Assembly (NCBI GenBank): GCA_903861115.1
Contig: CAIOTD010000168.1
Coordinates: 1-59,872 of the forward strand
DNA length: 59,872 nucleotides
Reading direction: 5' to 3'
Source: an uncultured Burkholderiales bacterium
GTDB lineage: Bacteria; Pseudomonadota; Gammaproteobacteria; Burkholderiales; Burkholderiaceae_C
Translations under genes and position numbers: made by a program
The notes under the pieces: generated by a model
What the model was told of the DNA's origin: nothing
Databases searched by the model: none
The model's input: the letters and a program-made list of their open reading frames with translations, nothing else
Shown here: positions 35,173 through 44,436 of the stretch, piece after piece
Numbering within the stretch: position 1 is the first letter of the stretch
Layout: every line of letters starts with the position of its first letter

Positions 35173-36206
35173 GATGAGGTCCCTTCGTTTCTGCGCATTC
35201 TTGCCAGCAGTAATTTAGACAATGACAAGACCACAAAGGTAATGAAAAACAAGACCAAGCCCAAATAAATGAGTGAGGCCTGATGAAGCCCTGTTGACGC
35301 TTCAGCAAACTCGTTGGCCAATGCAGAGGTGATGCTGTTGGCCGGCTCGAAGAAGCTGATTGAGTTGAGTTGGTTCATGTTACCAATCACAAAGGTAACG
35401 GCCATGGTTTCTCCAAGCGCTCGACCCAACCCCAGCATGATGCCACCAATCACACCCGCTTTTGTATAAGGCAACACCACCTTAGAGACCACCTCCCATG
35501 TGGTGGATCCCAGGCCGTAAGCAGATTCTTTGAGCAAAGGAGGCGTCACCTCAAATACATCGCGCATCACAGACGCGATAAAGGGGATGATCATGATGGC
35601 CAAAATGATGCCCGCAGAAAGAATACCAATTCCAACGGGAGGACCACCCACCAAAGCACCAACGATGGGAACTGAGCCCAAGAGTTTTTGCAATGGAATT
35701 TGAACATAGGCGGATAAAATAGGACCAAAAACAAGCAGGCCCCACATGCCATAAACAATCGAGGGAATGGCAGCCAACAACTCAATGGCTGTGCCGAGTG
35801 GCCTTTTGAGCCAAGCGGGCGAAAGTTCGGTTAAAAATAAGGCGATTCCAAAACTCACTGGAACCGCAATCGCCAAGGCGATGATGGACGTGGCCAATGT
35901 GCCATAGATCATCACAAGGCCCCCAAATTCGCTTTGAACGGGGTCCCAGACGCTTCGGGTGAGAAAGCCCAAGCCATATTCATGTATGGCTGGCCAAGCG
36001 CCACTGATCAATGAAAGCAAAATGCCCAAAAGCATCGCAAGTGTCAAACAAGCCGCCGACAAAGCCGCCCAACCGAACAATCGGTCTACGAGGCCATTGA
36101 CTCTTTGACTGGGTTTACCGGCAGAAGTATTCATTCGCGAATGAGAAAGTTGATTTGAAGAGCTTGAGTCAGGAACTCCATCTCCTAAGGGATGCTGATA
36201 ACTCAT
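35169..36206 (-). CDS. pstC: Phosphate ABC transporter permease PstC
   Basis: 345 residues, six membrane helices and an unusually long polar N-terminal extension (about 40 residues, rich in Ser, Gln, Asn). The EAA-type loop is [20 protein letters not shown]. It pairs with PstA to form the membrane channel. It follows pstS with a 30-base gap that contains no strong terminator. Confidence 0.96.
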   Translation of the reverse strand: MSYQHPLGDGVPDSSSSNQLSHSRMNTSAGKPSQRVNGLVDRLFGWAALSAACLTLAMLLGILLSLISGAWPAIHEYGLGFLTRSVWDPVQSEFGGLVMIYGTLATSIIALAIAVPVSFGIALFLTELSPAWLKRPLGTAIELLAAIPSIVYGMWGLLVFGPILSAYVQIPLQKLLGSVPIVGALVGGPPVGIGILSAGIILAIMIIPFIASVMRDVFEVTPPLLKESAYGLGSTTWEVVSKVVLPYTKAGVIGGIMLGLGRALGETMAVTFVIGNMNQLNSISFFEPANSITSALANEFAEASTGLHQASLIYLGLVLFFITFVVLSLSKLLLARMRRNEGTSS

Positions 36207-36236
36207 GGAGTTCCTGATGTTCTAAAGTTTTATCAA

Positions 36237-37265
36237 TTAAAACGCAATGGCTTTACCCGAAGCGTCCTTGATTTGTGACCATGACTTGCGAATGGCGTCT
36301 TTCACTGAAACGGGCATGGGAACGTAGTCCAAATCGTCAGCAGTTTTGTCACCGTTTTTGTAAGCCCAGTCAAAGAACTTCAATGAAGAAGTGGCATTGA
36401 GAGGCTTGTCTTGAACTTTGTGCATCAAAATAAATGTTGCACCAGTGATGGGCCAAGAGTCTTTGCCAGGCTGGTTTGTCAAAATTTGATAGAAGCTTTT
36501 GGCCCAATCTGCACCAGCAGCAGCGGCTTTGAACGCTGTGTCATCAGGATCAACAAAAGTGCCAGCGCTGTTTTTCAACTTGGCGTAGGTCATTTTGTTT
36601 TGCTTAACGTATGAGTACTCAACATAACCAATTGAATTGGGAATGCGGGTCACAAAGGCGGACACGCCCTCATTGCCCTTGCCACCCAAGCCCACTGGCC
36701 AATTGGGTGCAGTGCTCTCGCCAACCTTTGTTTTCCATTCTGCACTGACTTTGCTCAAGTAGTTGGTAAAGATGAAGGAAGTGCCTGAACCATCAGAACG
36801 TCTAACTGGGGCAATCAAGGCATCTGGCAAGCTCAAAGTAGGATTCAAAGCCTTGATAGCGGCATCGTCCCATTTTGTGATTTTTCCCAAATAAATATCG
36901 GCCAACAACTCACCGGTCAACAGCAATTTACCAGGAGCAACGCCTGCGATGTTAACGACTGGAATCACGCCGCCAATGACCGTTGGAAATTGAACTTGAC
37001 CTTTTTTGGTCAACTCTTCATCTGTCAAAGGCATGTCTGATGCACCGAAATCAACGGTCTTGGCATCGATTTGCTTGATGCCAGCACCAGACCCCACGGA
37101 CTGGTAATTGACCTTGATGGATGTCGCCTTGTTGTAATCAGCGGCCCACTTGCTGTACAAAGGTGCTGGAAAGGAGGCACCTGCTCCAGTGATGTCTTGA
37201 GCCAAAGCCGTATTGACACCAAAGGCTGCCAATAAAGCAGCAACCATTGTTAAACGCTTAATCAT
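36237..37265 (-). CDS. pstS: Periplasmic phosphate-binding protein PstS
   Basis: About 342 residues. The start is taken at the second ATG (37265), since AGGAAAC lies 5 bases before it and it gives a normal signal peptide (LTMVAALLAAFGVNTALAQ). The mature protein begins DITGAGASFPAPLYSKWA, and it keeps the phosphate-binding segments VGSGAGIKQ, DFGASDMPLT and RRSDGSGTSFIF. First gene of pstSCAB-phoU-phoB. A Pho box lies just upstream. Confidence 0.96.
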   Translation of the reverse strand: MIKRLTMVAALLAAFGVNTALAQDITGAGASFPAPLYSKWAADYNKATSIKVNYQSVGSGAGIKQIDAKTVDFGASDMPLTDEELTKKGQVQFPTVIGGVIPVVNIAGVAPGKLLLTGELLADIYLGKITKWDDAAIKALNPTLSLPDALIAPVRRSDGSGTSFIFTNYLSKVSAEWKTKVGESTAPNWPVGLGGKGNEGVSAFVTRIPNSIGYVEYSYVKQNKMTYAKLKNSAGTFVDPDDTAFKAAAAGADWAKSFYQILTNQPGKDSWPITGATFILMHKVQDKPLNATSSLKFFDWAYKNGDKTADDLDYVPMPVSVKDAIRKSWSQIKDASGKAIAF

Positions 37266-37300
37266 GAATTGTTTCCTCATAAGTTAATGAAAGCTTGGTC

Positions 37301-37334
37301 ACTTTATTCGTTTTATGTGACATTAATATGACTA
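37301..37334 (-). promoter_or_regulatory. Pho box and -10 of the pstS promoter
   Basis: On the minus strand TAGTCATATTAATGTCAC (37334 to 37317) matches the PhoB site pattern CTGTCATNNNNCTGTCAT: two GTCA cores with an 11-base period and an AT spacer. Ten bases downstream TAAAGT (37306 to 37301) can serve as -10, the spacing expected when PhoB replaces a -35. It faces pstS. Confidence 0.75.
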
Positions 37335-37378
37335 AACACACAAAAACCAGCCTTTAACGTCAACAAATCTCACACCTT

Positions 37379-37412
37379 GCGTCACTCTTTTGTCATATTT
37401 CGATCATATGAT
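37379..37412 (+). promoter_or_regulatory. Pho box and -10 of the ppx promoter
   Basis: On the plus strand GTCA at 37381, GTCA at 37392 and ATCA at 37403 form three 11-base repeats. The box GCGTCACTCTTTTGTCAT (37379-37396) is followed after 10 bases by TATGAT (37407-37412), exactly as at pstS but in the opposite direction. Transcription would begin near 37419, 45 bases before the ppx start. Confidence 0.65.
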
Positions 37413-37463
37413 AGCTGATTGCTTAAAATAAGCGACTTGTCCACCCTCACAGAATTTTTCATA

Positions 37464-38966
37464 ATGCAAAATGGCGCACTCTTAGCCGCTGTAGATTTAG
37501 GATCAAACAGTTACAGGTTAGAAATTGGCAGACTTGAACATGGGCATGTTCACCGAACCGAATACATCAAAGAAACCATTCGTCAAGGCAATGGCCTGGA
37601 TGAAAACAGGAACTTATCGCTTGAAGCCATGCAAAGAGGTTGGGACTGTTTGGCTCGCTTTGCAGAGCGCATGTCCGGGCTTGAGAAAAAGAATGTACGT
37701 GCAGTGGCCACCCAAACTTTAAGAGAAGCCAAAAACAGAGACCTGTTCTTGGAGCAAGCCAGCGTCATTTTGGGCTTTCCCATTGAGGTCATTTCAGGTC
37801 GTGAAGAAGCCAGACTGATTTATCAAGGTGTCTCTCACCTCCTGCCCCAGTCCAAGGAAAACCGTTTGGTGGTGGACATTGGTGGCAGATCAACAGAAAT
37901 CATCTTGGGTCAAAACTTAAACCCAAGCGTCATGGAGTCCTACAGAACTGGAAGCGTCGCTTGGAGCATGAAATACTTCAAGGAAGATGTCTTCAGTGCT
38001 GCTGCCTTCGAAAAAGCGGAGATTGCTGCAAAGGCGGTGCTGGATGAAGCCGTGACGCTTTACCCCAAAGAAAGCTGGGACCAAGCCTATGGCTCCTCTG
38101 GCACCATAGGAGCCGTGTGCGACGTGCTCTTTGCAAACGGCTGGAACCCCGATGAGATCACCCGATCCGGATTGGCCTGGCTTAAAAAATCTCTCATCCG
38201 AGCTGGCGACTCTAGCAATTTGCGCCTTGAGGGCCTGAAGGATGATAGGAAAGCGGTGATTGGAGGGGGCATCTCTGTTTTAAAAGCGGTCTTTGATATC
38301 CTCGAAATTGATACCATGCACTATGCCCATGGGGCGCTCAGACACGGCGTTCTATATGATTTGATTGATCGTGAGGACGAACACTACGATGTGAGAAGCA
38401 TCACCATCACAAGGCTTCAAAAGGCTTTTGGTGTCGATACCCAGCAATCCAAAAGAGTCAGCCTGGTTGCCAACCATTTGTTTGATCAACTCAACATCAA
38501 AGAAACAGATCAATCTGAACAAAGCAAACTCAAAAAGAAACTCTCCTGGGCCTCTGATTTACACGAAATCGGAATGGTGATCTCACACAGTGATTACCAC
38601 AAGCATGGCGCTTATATTTTGGACCAAAGTGACACGCCTGGATTCACAATCCCAGAGTTGCACCGGTTAGGGCTTTTGGTTCTGGGACACAGAGGAAAAT
38701 TAAGAAAACTCAATATCAACTTTGATGACGAAGGCTTTTGCCAGCAATTGATGTGCCTCAGATTGGCGGTCATTTTGTGCCACGCAAGACGCGAACCAGA
38801 CTACAAGAACTTGAAAATCAAAGCCTCTAAAAAGAGTCCGAAGACAGTTGACTTAGAAATCTCAGAGCAGTGGATACAGGCTTATCCGCAATCCTTTCAC
38901 CTGCTCTACATTGAGACCCAGTCGTGGCTTAAAACCAGCTGGGACCTCAAAGTCAATACCCATTGA
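37464..38966 (+). CDS. ppx: Exopolyphosphatase, Ppx/GppA family
   Basis: About 500 residues. It removes terminal phosphates from polyphosphate or acts on pppGpp. Seen: the ASKHA phosphate-binding segments AVDLGSNSYRLEIGR and VVDIGGRSTEIILG, the RxNGLDE loop (RQGNGLDENRNL), the YGSSGTIGAV segment, and the C-terminal HD-like region (WASDLHEIGMVISHSDYHKH). ATG 37464 gives the normal family start; an upstream TTG would add 15 residues. It is divergent from pstS and carries its own candidate Pho box. Confidence 0.93.
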   Translation: MQNGALLAAVDLGSNSYRLEIGRLEHGHVHRTEYIKETIRQGNGLDENRNLSLEAMQRGWDCLARFAERMSGLEKKNVRAVATQTLREAKNRDLFLEQASVILGFPIEVISGREEARLIYQGVSHLLPQSKENRLVVDIGGRSTEIILGQNLNPSVMESYRTGSVAWSMKYFKEDVFSAAAFEKAEIAAKAVLDEAVTLYPKESWDQAYGSSGTIGAVCDVLFANGWNPDEITRSGLAWLKKSLIRAGDSSNLRLEGLKDDRKAVIGGGISVLKAVFDILEIDTMHYAHGALRHGVLYDLIDREDEHYDVRSITITRLQKAFGVDTQQSKRVSLVANHLFDQLNIKETDQSEQSKLKKKLSWASDLHEIGMVISHSDYHKHGAYILDQSDTPGFTIPELHRLGLLVLGHRGKLRKLNINFDDEGFCQQLMCLRLAVILCHARREPDYKNLKIKASKKSPKTVDLEISEQWIQAYPQSFHLLYIETQSWLKTSWDLKVNTH

Positions 38967-38999
38967 TTTTTCACCACAAAACAAATGAAGAGATTGAAC

Positions 39000-39461
39000 T
39001 CAAATCAAATCGGCATTTTGTACAGCATGCAGGTTTGTGTGAGTTTCATTGTTTTTTTGTTTAGATTTGAACCACCAAACAGAGGCTTTTTTGATCGAGC
39101 ACTCACCCACTTTCATATCAAACAACTTGGCCACCACTTGGCCCAAATAAGGTTGATGGCCCACCACCAACACAGCACTTTTTGATACCGGCCATTGCGC
39201 CAACGACAAGACCTCATCAGGATGACCGTTGGGCGAGAGCTCCTCTCTTAATTTGTATCGACGCCCCAAAGCCATCACCGTTTGCTCACAACGCGTAGCA
39301 GGACTGCAAAATATTCGCGTGCCTTGTGGCAGCACCCGATCAAGCCATGTGGACATGCGTGCGGCCTGTCTTTCCCCTTTCGGTGTCAAGAAGCGGTCCA
39401 TGTCGTTGCCACCTTCTTCCAAGTCAATGGCCTCAGCGTGTCTCCATAAGATCAAATCCAT
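39000..39461 (-). CDS. sixA: Phosphohistidine phosphatase SixA
   Basis: About 153 residues of the short histidine-phosphatase (phosphoglycerate mutase-like) family. Catalytic RHA in LILWRHAEA begins the protein, the second His lies in VLVVGHQPYLGQVV, and FCSPATRCEQT contains the conserved Arg. SixA dephosphorylates HPt-type phosphohistidine proteins. ATG 39461 is chosen because GGAG lies 6 bases upstream. It lies between convergent ppx and co-directional ppk (31-base gap to the ppk stop). Confidence 0.9.
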   Translation of the reverse strand: MDLILWRHAEAIDLEEGGNDMDRFLTPKGERQAARMSTWLDRVLPQGTRIFCSPATRCEQTVMALGRRYKLREELSPNGHPDEVLSLAQWPVSKSAVLVVGHQPYLGQVVAKLFDMKVGECSIKKASVWWFKSKQKNNETHTNLHAVQNADLI

Positions 39462-39492
39462 CATGAGCTCCAACAGTTTATGCGTTTGCGAT

Positions 39493-41550
39493 CTATTTCT
39501 TGGCCTCGTACCGTCTCATCAATGCGGCCTGTGCACTGTGCTCGACTTTTCCTGGTCCCAACACAGGTTTGACATATTTTCCATCGGCTTGAAGACTCCA
39601 CGCATCCTTTGCATCTCCAAGATAGGCCAATAAACATTCATCAATCAGTCTTTGTCTGAGTTCAGGATCCAAGACAGGCCAAGCAATCTCCACTCGACGC
39701 AGCATATTGCGGTTCATCCAGTCGGCACTAGAGAGGTACAAACTCTCTTCATCTTCAATGGCAAAGTAAAAAACTCGGGAGTGCTCTAAAAACCTTCCAA
39801 TGATGGAACGCACCTTGATATTTTCAGTTTGCCCTGGCACTTGTGCAGACAAAATACAGGCCCCTCGAACGATCACATCAATCAGCACACCACAATGACT
39901 TGCATCCATCAAGGCTTTTGCAAGCCGCTCATCTGTTAAGGAGTTCATCTTGAGCACAATGCGGCCTCTCTTGCCCCGCAAGGTGCTGGCTGCCACTGAT
40001 TTGATGAATTTAATCAACTGATCATGCAAGTGAAAAGGCGCCACCAGCAGATGATTCAACTTGGGCAAGGGGCTTTGGCTGGCCAAGTGCACAAACACTT
40101 GTTCAACATCGGCGGTCATTTTGACATCCGCTGTCAACATGCTGATATCGGTGTAGAGCTTGGCCGTTCTTGAGTTGTAATTGCCAGTCGACAAATGGGC
40201 ATACCTCACCAACTTCTTTCCCTCCTTGCGGGTAATGAGAAGCATTTTGGCGTGCGTCTTTAAGCCCACCACACCATAAACCACTTGTGCACCAATCGAT
40301 TCCAATCTTTCTGACCAGTTGATATTGGCCTCTTCATCGAACCGGGCCTTCAATTCCACCACGGCAGTGACCTCTTTGCCCCTGCGAACCGCTTCCCTTA
40401 AAAGGTCCATCAACTCAGAGTCCGCACCCGTGCGATAAATGGTTTGCTTAATGGCCAAGACGTTGGGGTCGTTGACCGCTTCTTTTAAAAAAGCCAAGAC
40501 CGCAGAAAAACTTTCATAGGGTTGATGGATCAGGATGTCCCTTTTCTTGAGCTGATTGAAAATAGGTTCAAGGCTCGTATAGGTCTTGGGAAAGGAAGCT
40601 TTGTAGGGCTTGAACAAAAGCGCTGGCATATCCACCAGATCAATCATTTGACTGAGTCTGACCAAATTGACAGGTCCGTGAACTCGGTACAGAGCAGTCT
40701 CAGGCAATTGAAACTGTTTGAGTAGGAAGCGATAAAGGTCTTGCGAACATCCAGACGACACCTCAAGCCTCACAGCTTGACCAAACTGCCTTTGCTCCAA
40801 ACCTTGGCGCAGCGCAGTTCTTAAATTTTGAACGTCTTCCTCATCGACTGCCAGCTCTGAATCCCGGGTGACTCTAAACTGAGAGAACTGCCCTACATGT
40901 CTTCCTGGAAAAAGATCGCTCAAGTGCGCCCGAATGACACTGCTCAACGCAACAAAGTAATTCTTCTTACCCACCACTCTTTCAGGCATTTTTATGATGC
41001 GGGGAAGCACTCGGGGCACCTTCACAATGGCAATTTCATTTTCTCGACCAAAGGCGTCTTGACCTGACAGTCTGACAATAAAGTTCAGGGATTTATTGGC
41101 AACTGTTGGAAAGGGGTGTGCTGGATCTAGGCTGACGGGCACCAAGAGGGGTTTGACCTCTTGATCAAAATACTGCTTGACCCATTTTTTTTGAAGCACC
41201 GTGCGCTCACCGTGAGAGAGCAACTTGATGCCCTTGCTTGCGAAGTCAGCAAGCAAATGATCGTTGTACAAAGCGTACTGTTCATCGACCAAACGATGCG
41301 CCAATTCGGAGAGCTTTAAAAAGGAATGGCTGCTGTAAAGAGCTTTGCTTTCGTGATGATGGACTGCTCGTAAATGCAATGCCATTCTGACTTCAAAAAA
41401 TTCATCCAAATTGGAGGACACGATGCACAAATACCGCAGTCGCTCCAAAAGAGGCACGTCAACGCGTCTGGCCCAATCAAGCACCCGCTCATTGAAGGCC
41501 AAAAAACTCTCGTCTCGAGGCAAAAACTCATGGTCTTTAGGGTTACTCAA
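39493..41550 (-). CDS. ppk: Polyphosphate kinase 1
   Basis: 685 residues, standard length. It makes polyphosphate reversibly from ATP. The N, head, C1 and C2 domains are recognisable. The catalytic His is in YAHLSTGNYNSRTAKLYTD, and the second conserved His segment DASHCGVLIDVIVRGAC and the segment RIVLKMNSLTDE are present. ppx, sixA and ppk form a polyphosphate neighbourhood next to the pst genes. I saw no convincing Pho box in the 181 bases upstream. Confidence 0.96.
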   Translation of the reverse strand: MSNPKDHEFLPRDESFLAFNERVLDWARRVDVPLLERLRYLCIVSSNLDEFFEVRMALHLRAVHHHESKALYSSHSFLKLSELAHRLVDEQYALYNDHLLADFASKGIKLLSHGERTVLQKKWVKQYFDQEVKPLLVPVSLDPAHPFPTVANKSLNFIVRLSGQDAFGRENEIAIVKVPRVLPRIIKMPERVVGKKNYFVALSSVIRAHLSDLFPGRHVGQFSQFRVTRDSELAVDEEDVQNLRTALRQGLEQRQFGQAVRLEVSSGCSQDLYRFLLKQFQLPETALYRVHGPVNLVRLSQMIDLVDMPALLFKPYKASFPKTYTSLEPIFNQLKKRDILIHQPYESFSAVLAFLKEAVNDPNVLAIKQTIYRTGADSELMDLLREAVRRGKEVTAVVELKARFDEEANINWSERLESIGAQVVYGVVGLKTHAKMLLITRKEGKKLVRYAHLSTGNYNSRTAKLYTDISMLTADVKMTADVEQVFVHLASQSPLPKLNHLLVAPFHLHDQLIKFIKSVAASTLRGKRGRIVLKMNSLTDERLAKALMDASHCGVLIDVIVRGACILSAQVPGQTENIKVRSIIGRFLEHSRVFYFAIEDEESLYLSSADWMNRNMLRRVEIAWPVLDPELRQRLIDECLLAYLGDAKDAWSLQADGKYVKPVLGPGKVEHSAQAALMRRYEAKK

Positions 41551-41731
41551 ATCGCTTTTCCTATTAGGCTCAATTTATTCAAAGATGGAGGAGATTTTAA
41601 GTCAATTGACAGCCAAAGTGTGTCAAAGAGCCTGCTAAAGGAGACCCGAATTGAGTTCTATCGCAAGGGAATGGGGCAAGAACCATGAAGAAAGCCCATG
41701 ACATCATCTCAAGGGCCGCATCAGGGTGGAT

Positions 41732-42769
41732 TCAACGCTTGCTGGACTGGACCAAATAGCTCAAGAACAAATCACTTGCACGCTTCCAATCAAAGTCCAG
41801 AGCCCTTTGCCTGGCTTCGGATCGATTGATCTGAAGAGCTTCTTGAACAGCGGTTTCTAATTCGTCGTTCATCGCGCCGCCCAAAGTTCTTTCAAGCGCA
41901 TCCCTTTTCTCAAGCACTTGGAGTGGCCCATCCACCGGGAACGCCGCCACAGGCGTACCTGTGCTCATCGATTCAAGCATGACCAAGCCAAACGTTTCGT
42001 TGAGACTGGAGAAAACAAACACATCGGCCGCACCATACACCCGCGCCAAGGTCTTTCGATCCAAAACACCTAACCAGCGGACATTATCATAAGAGGCCTT
42101 TAAATCTTCAAGCACCGGCCCCACACCACAAACCACTTTGCTGCCCTTTAAATTCAAATTTAAAAAAGCTTTGATATTTTTCTCGTAGGAAACTCGTCCC
42201 ACATACAAGGAAATGGGTCTTTCAAGTCCGCTCAGTTGCTCCAACTCCAAAGGTCTCTCTTGGTACTGAAAAAGCTCGGTGTCCACCCCATGCGTCCAAG
42301 CTCTCAGATTTCTGAAACCCCGCCCCTCCAGCATCTTTAAAACACCAAGGGTTGGCACCATCACGCCTTGAGAGTGCTTGTGAAAATGACGCATCAAGGC
42401 ATAACCCATGAACAAGGGCACCTTCAATGCGGCTTTCAAAATCTCTGGAAACTTGGTGTGAAAGGCTGTGGTGTATGACCAGTTGTTTTTCTTGGCCGCC
42501 TTTCTTGCCGCCCATCCCAAAGGGCCTTCGGTCGCAAGGTGCAGGGCATCGGGGTTGAAGTCGGCGAGAATCTCCGTGAGTTTTTGATAAGGCTTGACCG
42601 CCAAATCAATGCCCTGGTAGCCTGGGCAGGGTCGGTGATCAAAGAGGTAAGGATGAATGACCAGCACTTCATGCCCTGCCCCCTCCAGTCTTTGCACCAA
42701 CTCGATGAGCGTGGTCACAACGCCATTGACCTGGGGTGACCAGGCATCGCTCACCAGTGCTATTTTCAT
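41732..42769 (-). CDS. GT4-family glycosyltransferase, candidate glycolipid synthase (Agt-like)
   Basis: 345 residues, GT-B fold. The N-terminal half starts MKIALVSDAWSPQVNGVV, typical of diacylglycerol- or mannose-transferring GT4 enzymes (MgtA/PimB-like). The C-terminal half has YVGRVSYEKNIKAFL and the nucleotide-sugar EX7E motif in NETFGLVMLESMSTGTPV. In the setting of a PlcP-like phosphoesterase gene 12 bases upstream, it probably adds a sugar to the diacylglycerol that PlcP releases, yielding a phosphate-free glycolipid. Alternatively it is a general mannosyltransferase of lipid or polysaccharide synthesis. Confidence 0.85.
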   Translation of the reverse strand: MKIALVSDAWSPQVNGVVTTLIELVQRLEGAGHEVLVIHPYLFDHRPCPGYQGIDLAVKPYQKLTEILADFNPDALHLATEGPLGWAARKAAKKNNWSYTTAFHTKFPEILKAALKVPLFMGYALMRHFHKHSQGVMVPTLGVLKMLEGRGFRNLRAWTHGVDTELFQYQERPLELEQLSGLERPISLYVGRVSYEKNIKAFLNLNLKGSKVVCGVGPVLEDLKASYDNVRWLGVLDRKTLARVYGAADVFVFSSLNETFGLVMLESMSTGTPVAAFPVDGPLQVLEKRDALERTLGGAMNDELETAVQEALQINRSEARQRALDFDWKRASDLFLSYLVQSSKR

Positions 42770-42781
42770 GCACGGACTCCT

Positions 42782-43549
42782 TTATGCTTCCACCAACTCA
42801 TGGGCTGGATCCTCCATGGTCAAGGGGTCCCAAAAAAGCAGTTCCAAGGCGCCATCAAAATGCTCAACCAATGCAGATCGACTCTCCACCCAGTCACCAT
42901 CGTTGCAATACAAAACACCCTCAATGTCTCTGATCTGAGCGCGGTGAATGTGACCACAAACGACCCCCTGAAATCCCCGTCGTTTGGCTTCTTGGGCCAA
43001 GGCGTCCTCAAACGACGTCACGTAATTCAACGCCGATTTGACCTTGTGTTTCAAGTAGGCCGACAAAGACCAGTATGGCAAGCCCAAATGATTTCTCAAT
43101 TTGGCCAAGTAGCGATTGAGTTTTAAGGTGAGTTCATACAAATTGTCACCCACGTGCGCCAACCATTTGGCATACTGAACAACCGCATCAAAATAGTCAC
43201 CATGGGTGAGCCACAAGCGCCGCCCATCGGCCAAGGTGTGCTCGGCTTCCTCAAGCAACTCCACACCACCAAACTGGTGATTCACAAATTGCCTGGCAAA
43301 CTCATCGTGGTTACCGGGCACATAAACGACACGTGTACCCTTTCTAGCTCGACGCAGCAACTTTTGAATCACATCGTTGTGCGCTTGAGGCCAATGCCAC
43401 CTTCTCTTGAGTTGCCAACCGTCAACAATATCACCAACCAAATAAAGATAATCGCTGCTGTTGTGTTTTAAAAAACTCAGCAGTGCATCTGCCTGACAAC
43501 CCGGTGTCCCCAGGTGCAAATCCGATATAAAAATGGCTCTGTAATGCAT
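42782..43549 (-). CDS. PlcP/LpxH-like metallophosphoesterase
   Basis: 255 residues, calcineurin-like fold. All metal ligands are present: D10 and H12 (ISDLHLGT), D40 (VGDIVDGW), N80-H81-D82 (PGNHDE), H116 (THGDYF), H200 and H202 (CGHIH). The stretch KRRWHWPQAHNDVIQKLLRR is characteristic of the clade commonly annotated UDP-2,3-diacylglucosamine diphosphatase, which also contains PlcP, the phospholipase C used in lipid remodelling under phosphate limitation. Its place between an OlsB-like and a glycosyltransferase gene favours PlcP, but lipid A processing (LpxH) cannot be excluded. The start ATG 43549 overlaps the preceding stop by one base (TGATG). Confidence 0.82.
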   Translation of the reverse strand: MHYRAIFISDLHLGTPGCQADALLSFLKHNSSDYLYLVGDIVDGWQLKRRWHWPQAHNDVIQKLLRRARKGTRVVYVPGNHDEFARQFVNHQFGGVELLEEAEHTLADGRRLWLTHGDYFDAVVQYAKWLAHVGDNLYELTLKLNRYLAKLRNHLGLPYWSLSAYLKHKVKSALNYVTSFEDALAQEAKRRGFQGVVCGHIHRAQIRDIEGVLYCNDGDWVESRSALVEHFDGALELLFWDPLTMEDPAHELVEA

Positions 43550-44391
43550 CAAGCACCTAAAAAATGCTTTCTGTAGCGGCTGGGTAAATCGGCAATTCTC
43601 ATAAGCATGGGCAAATCGGCTGTATTGAAATCTGGATCCCAAGCGGGTGCACCCAAGATTTTTGCACCCAGTCTGAGGTATCCCTTGATCAATGCGGGGG
43701 GTTCAACGCTCACTGGGGCCTCAAACTGATCCACCGGCAACGCCAAACGGGGCCAAACTTGAAGTTCAATGGGCGCCAAATGGGTTTGTTTGAGCTGATT
43801 CCAAATACTGGCTGCAGCCTCGCCGCTCACCACACCGTTGTGTAACATGGGAATGCTGGCACAGCCAATCATGGTGTCCAAATTGTTTCTGACCATGAAC
43901 TCGGCCAAAGCACCCCAAAGCGCCATGATCACGGCACCTTGTCTGTAATCAGGATGCACGCAACTTCTGCCCAACTCCACCATGCGCTCTCTTAAAGACC
44001 TCAGGCGTGTCAAATCAAATTCTGTATCGGTGTAATTGCCACCCAAGCGCTTGGACTGCGCAGGTGTTAAGACGCGGTAAGTCCCCACCACCTCTTGCGT
44101 GACTTGATCACGAACAATCAAATGCTCACAATAATCGTCAAACAAGTCAATATCATGGTTGGGCAATGAACTGCTGATGCGAGCACCCATTTCGCCCGCA
44201 AAAATATCGTACCGGAGTCGCTGAGCCGCTCTCACCTCATCTTGGTGCTGCGCCCACGAAACAGAAATGCCGCCACGCTCAAGAGTTTTGGCTTCAGCCC
44301 CAGAATTGGATTGATTTTGGCTTGGATGAAGTAACCCCCGAGGTAAGGCAATGGGGGACAAATCGATCGTCGGTGTTGGCAATTCCTTCAT
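43549..44391 (-). CDS. OlsB-like L-ornithine N-alpha-acyltransferase (GNAT fold)
   Basis: About 280 residues. Seen: AAQRLRYDIFAGEMGARI, FDDYCEHLIVRD, VVGTYRVLTP and ELGRSCVHPDYRQGAVIMAL, all typical of the OlsB/hemolysin-like acyltransferases. These take 3-hydroxyacyl-ACP to acylate ornithine, the first step to phosphate-free ornithine lipids. An OlsA partner is not in the window. ATG 44391 is chosen because AGGAG lies 5 bases upstream. It is coupled to the PlcP-like gene by a TGATG junction. Other GNAT acyltransferases of this group exist, so ornithine is probable, not proven. Confidence 0.78.
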   Translation of the reverse strand: MKELPTPTIDLSPIALPRGLLHPSQNQSNSGAEAKTLERGGISVSWAQHQDEVRAAQRLRYDIFAGEMGARISSSLPNHDIDLFDDYCEHLIVRDQVTQEVVGTYRVLTPAQSKRLGGNYTDTEFDLTRLRSLRERMVELGRSCVHPDYRQGAVIMALWGALAEFMVRNNLDTMIGCASIPMLHNGVVSGEAAASIWNQLKQTHLAPIELQVWPRLALPVDQFEAPVSVEPPALIKGYLRLGAKILGAPAWDPDFNTADLPMLMRIADLPSRYRKHFLGA

Positions 44392-44436
44392 GAACACTCC
44401 TTATGGTTGGTTGCATGAAGTGTGATGAATTTCTAT

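Noticed and set aside
41551-41731. Pho box upstream of ppk
   Set aside because: CTGTCA occurs once but lacks a second core at the 11-base period and a suitably placed -10.
41686-41760. A 24-codon plus-strand frame (MKKAHDIISRAASG...) with amphipathic character, between ppk and the glycosyltransferase gene
   Set aside because: It overlaps the antisense of the glycosyltransferase end, has only a weak ribosome-binding site, and nothing else supports translation.
42782-43549. Calling the phosphoesterase lpxH outright
   Set aside because: The KRRWHWPQAHNDV stretch and the neighbours fit the PlcP-like clade at least as well, and lpxA/lpxB are 15 kb away.
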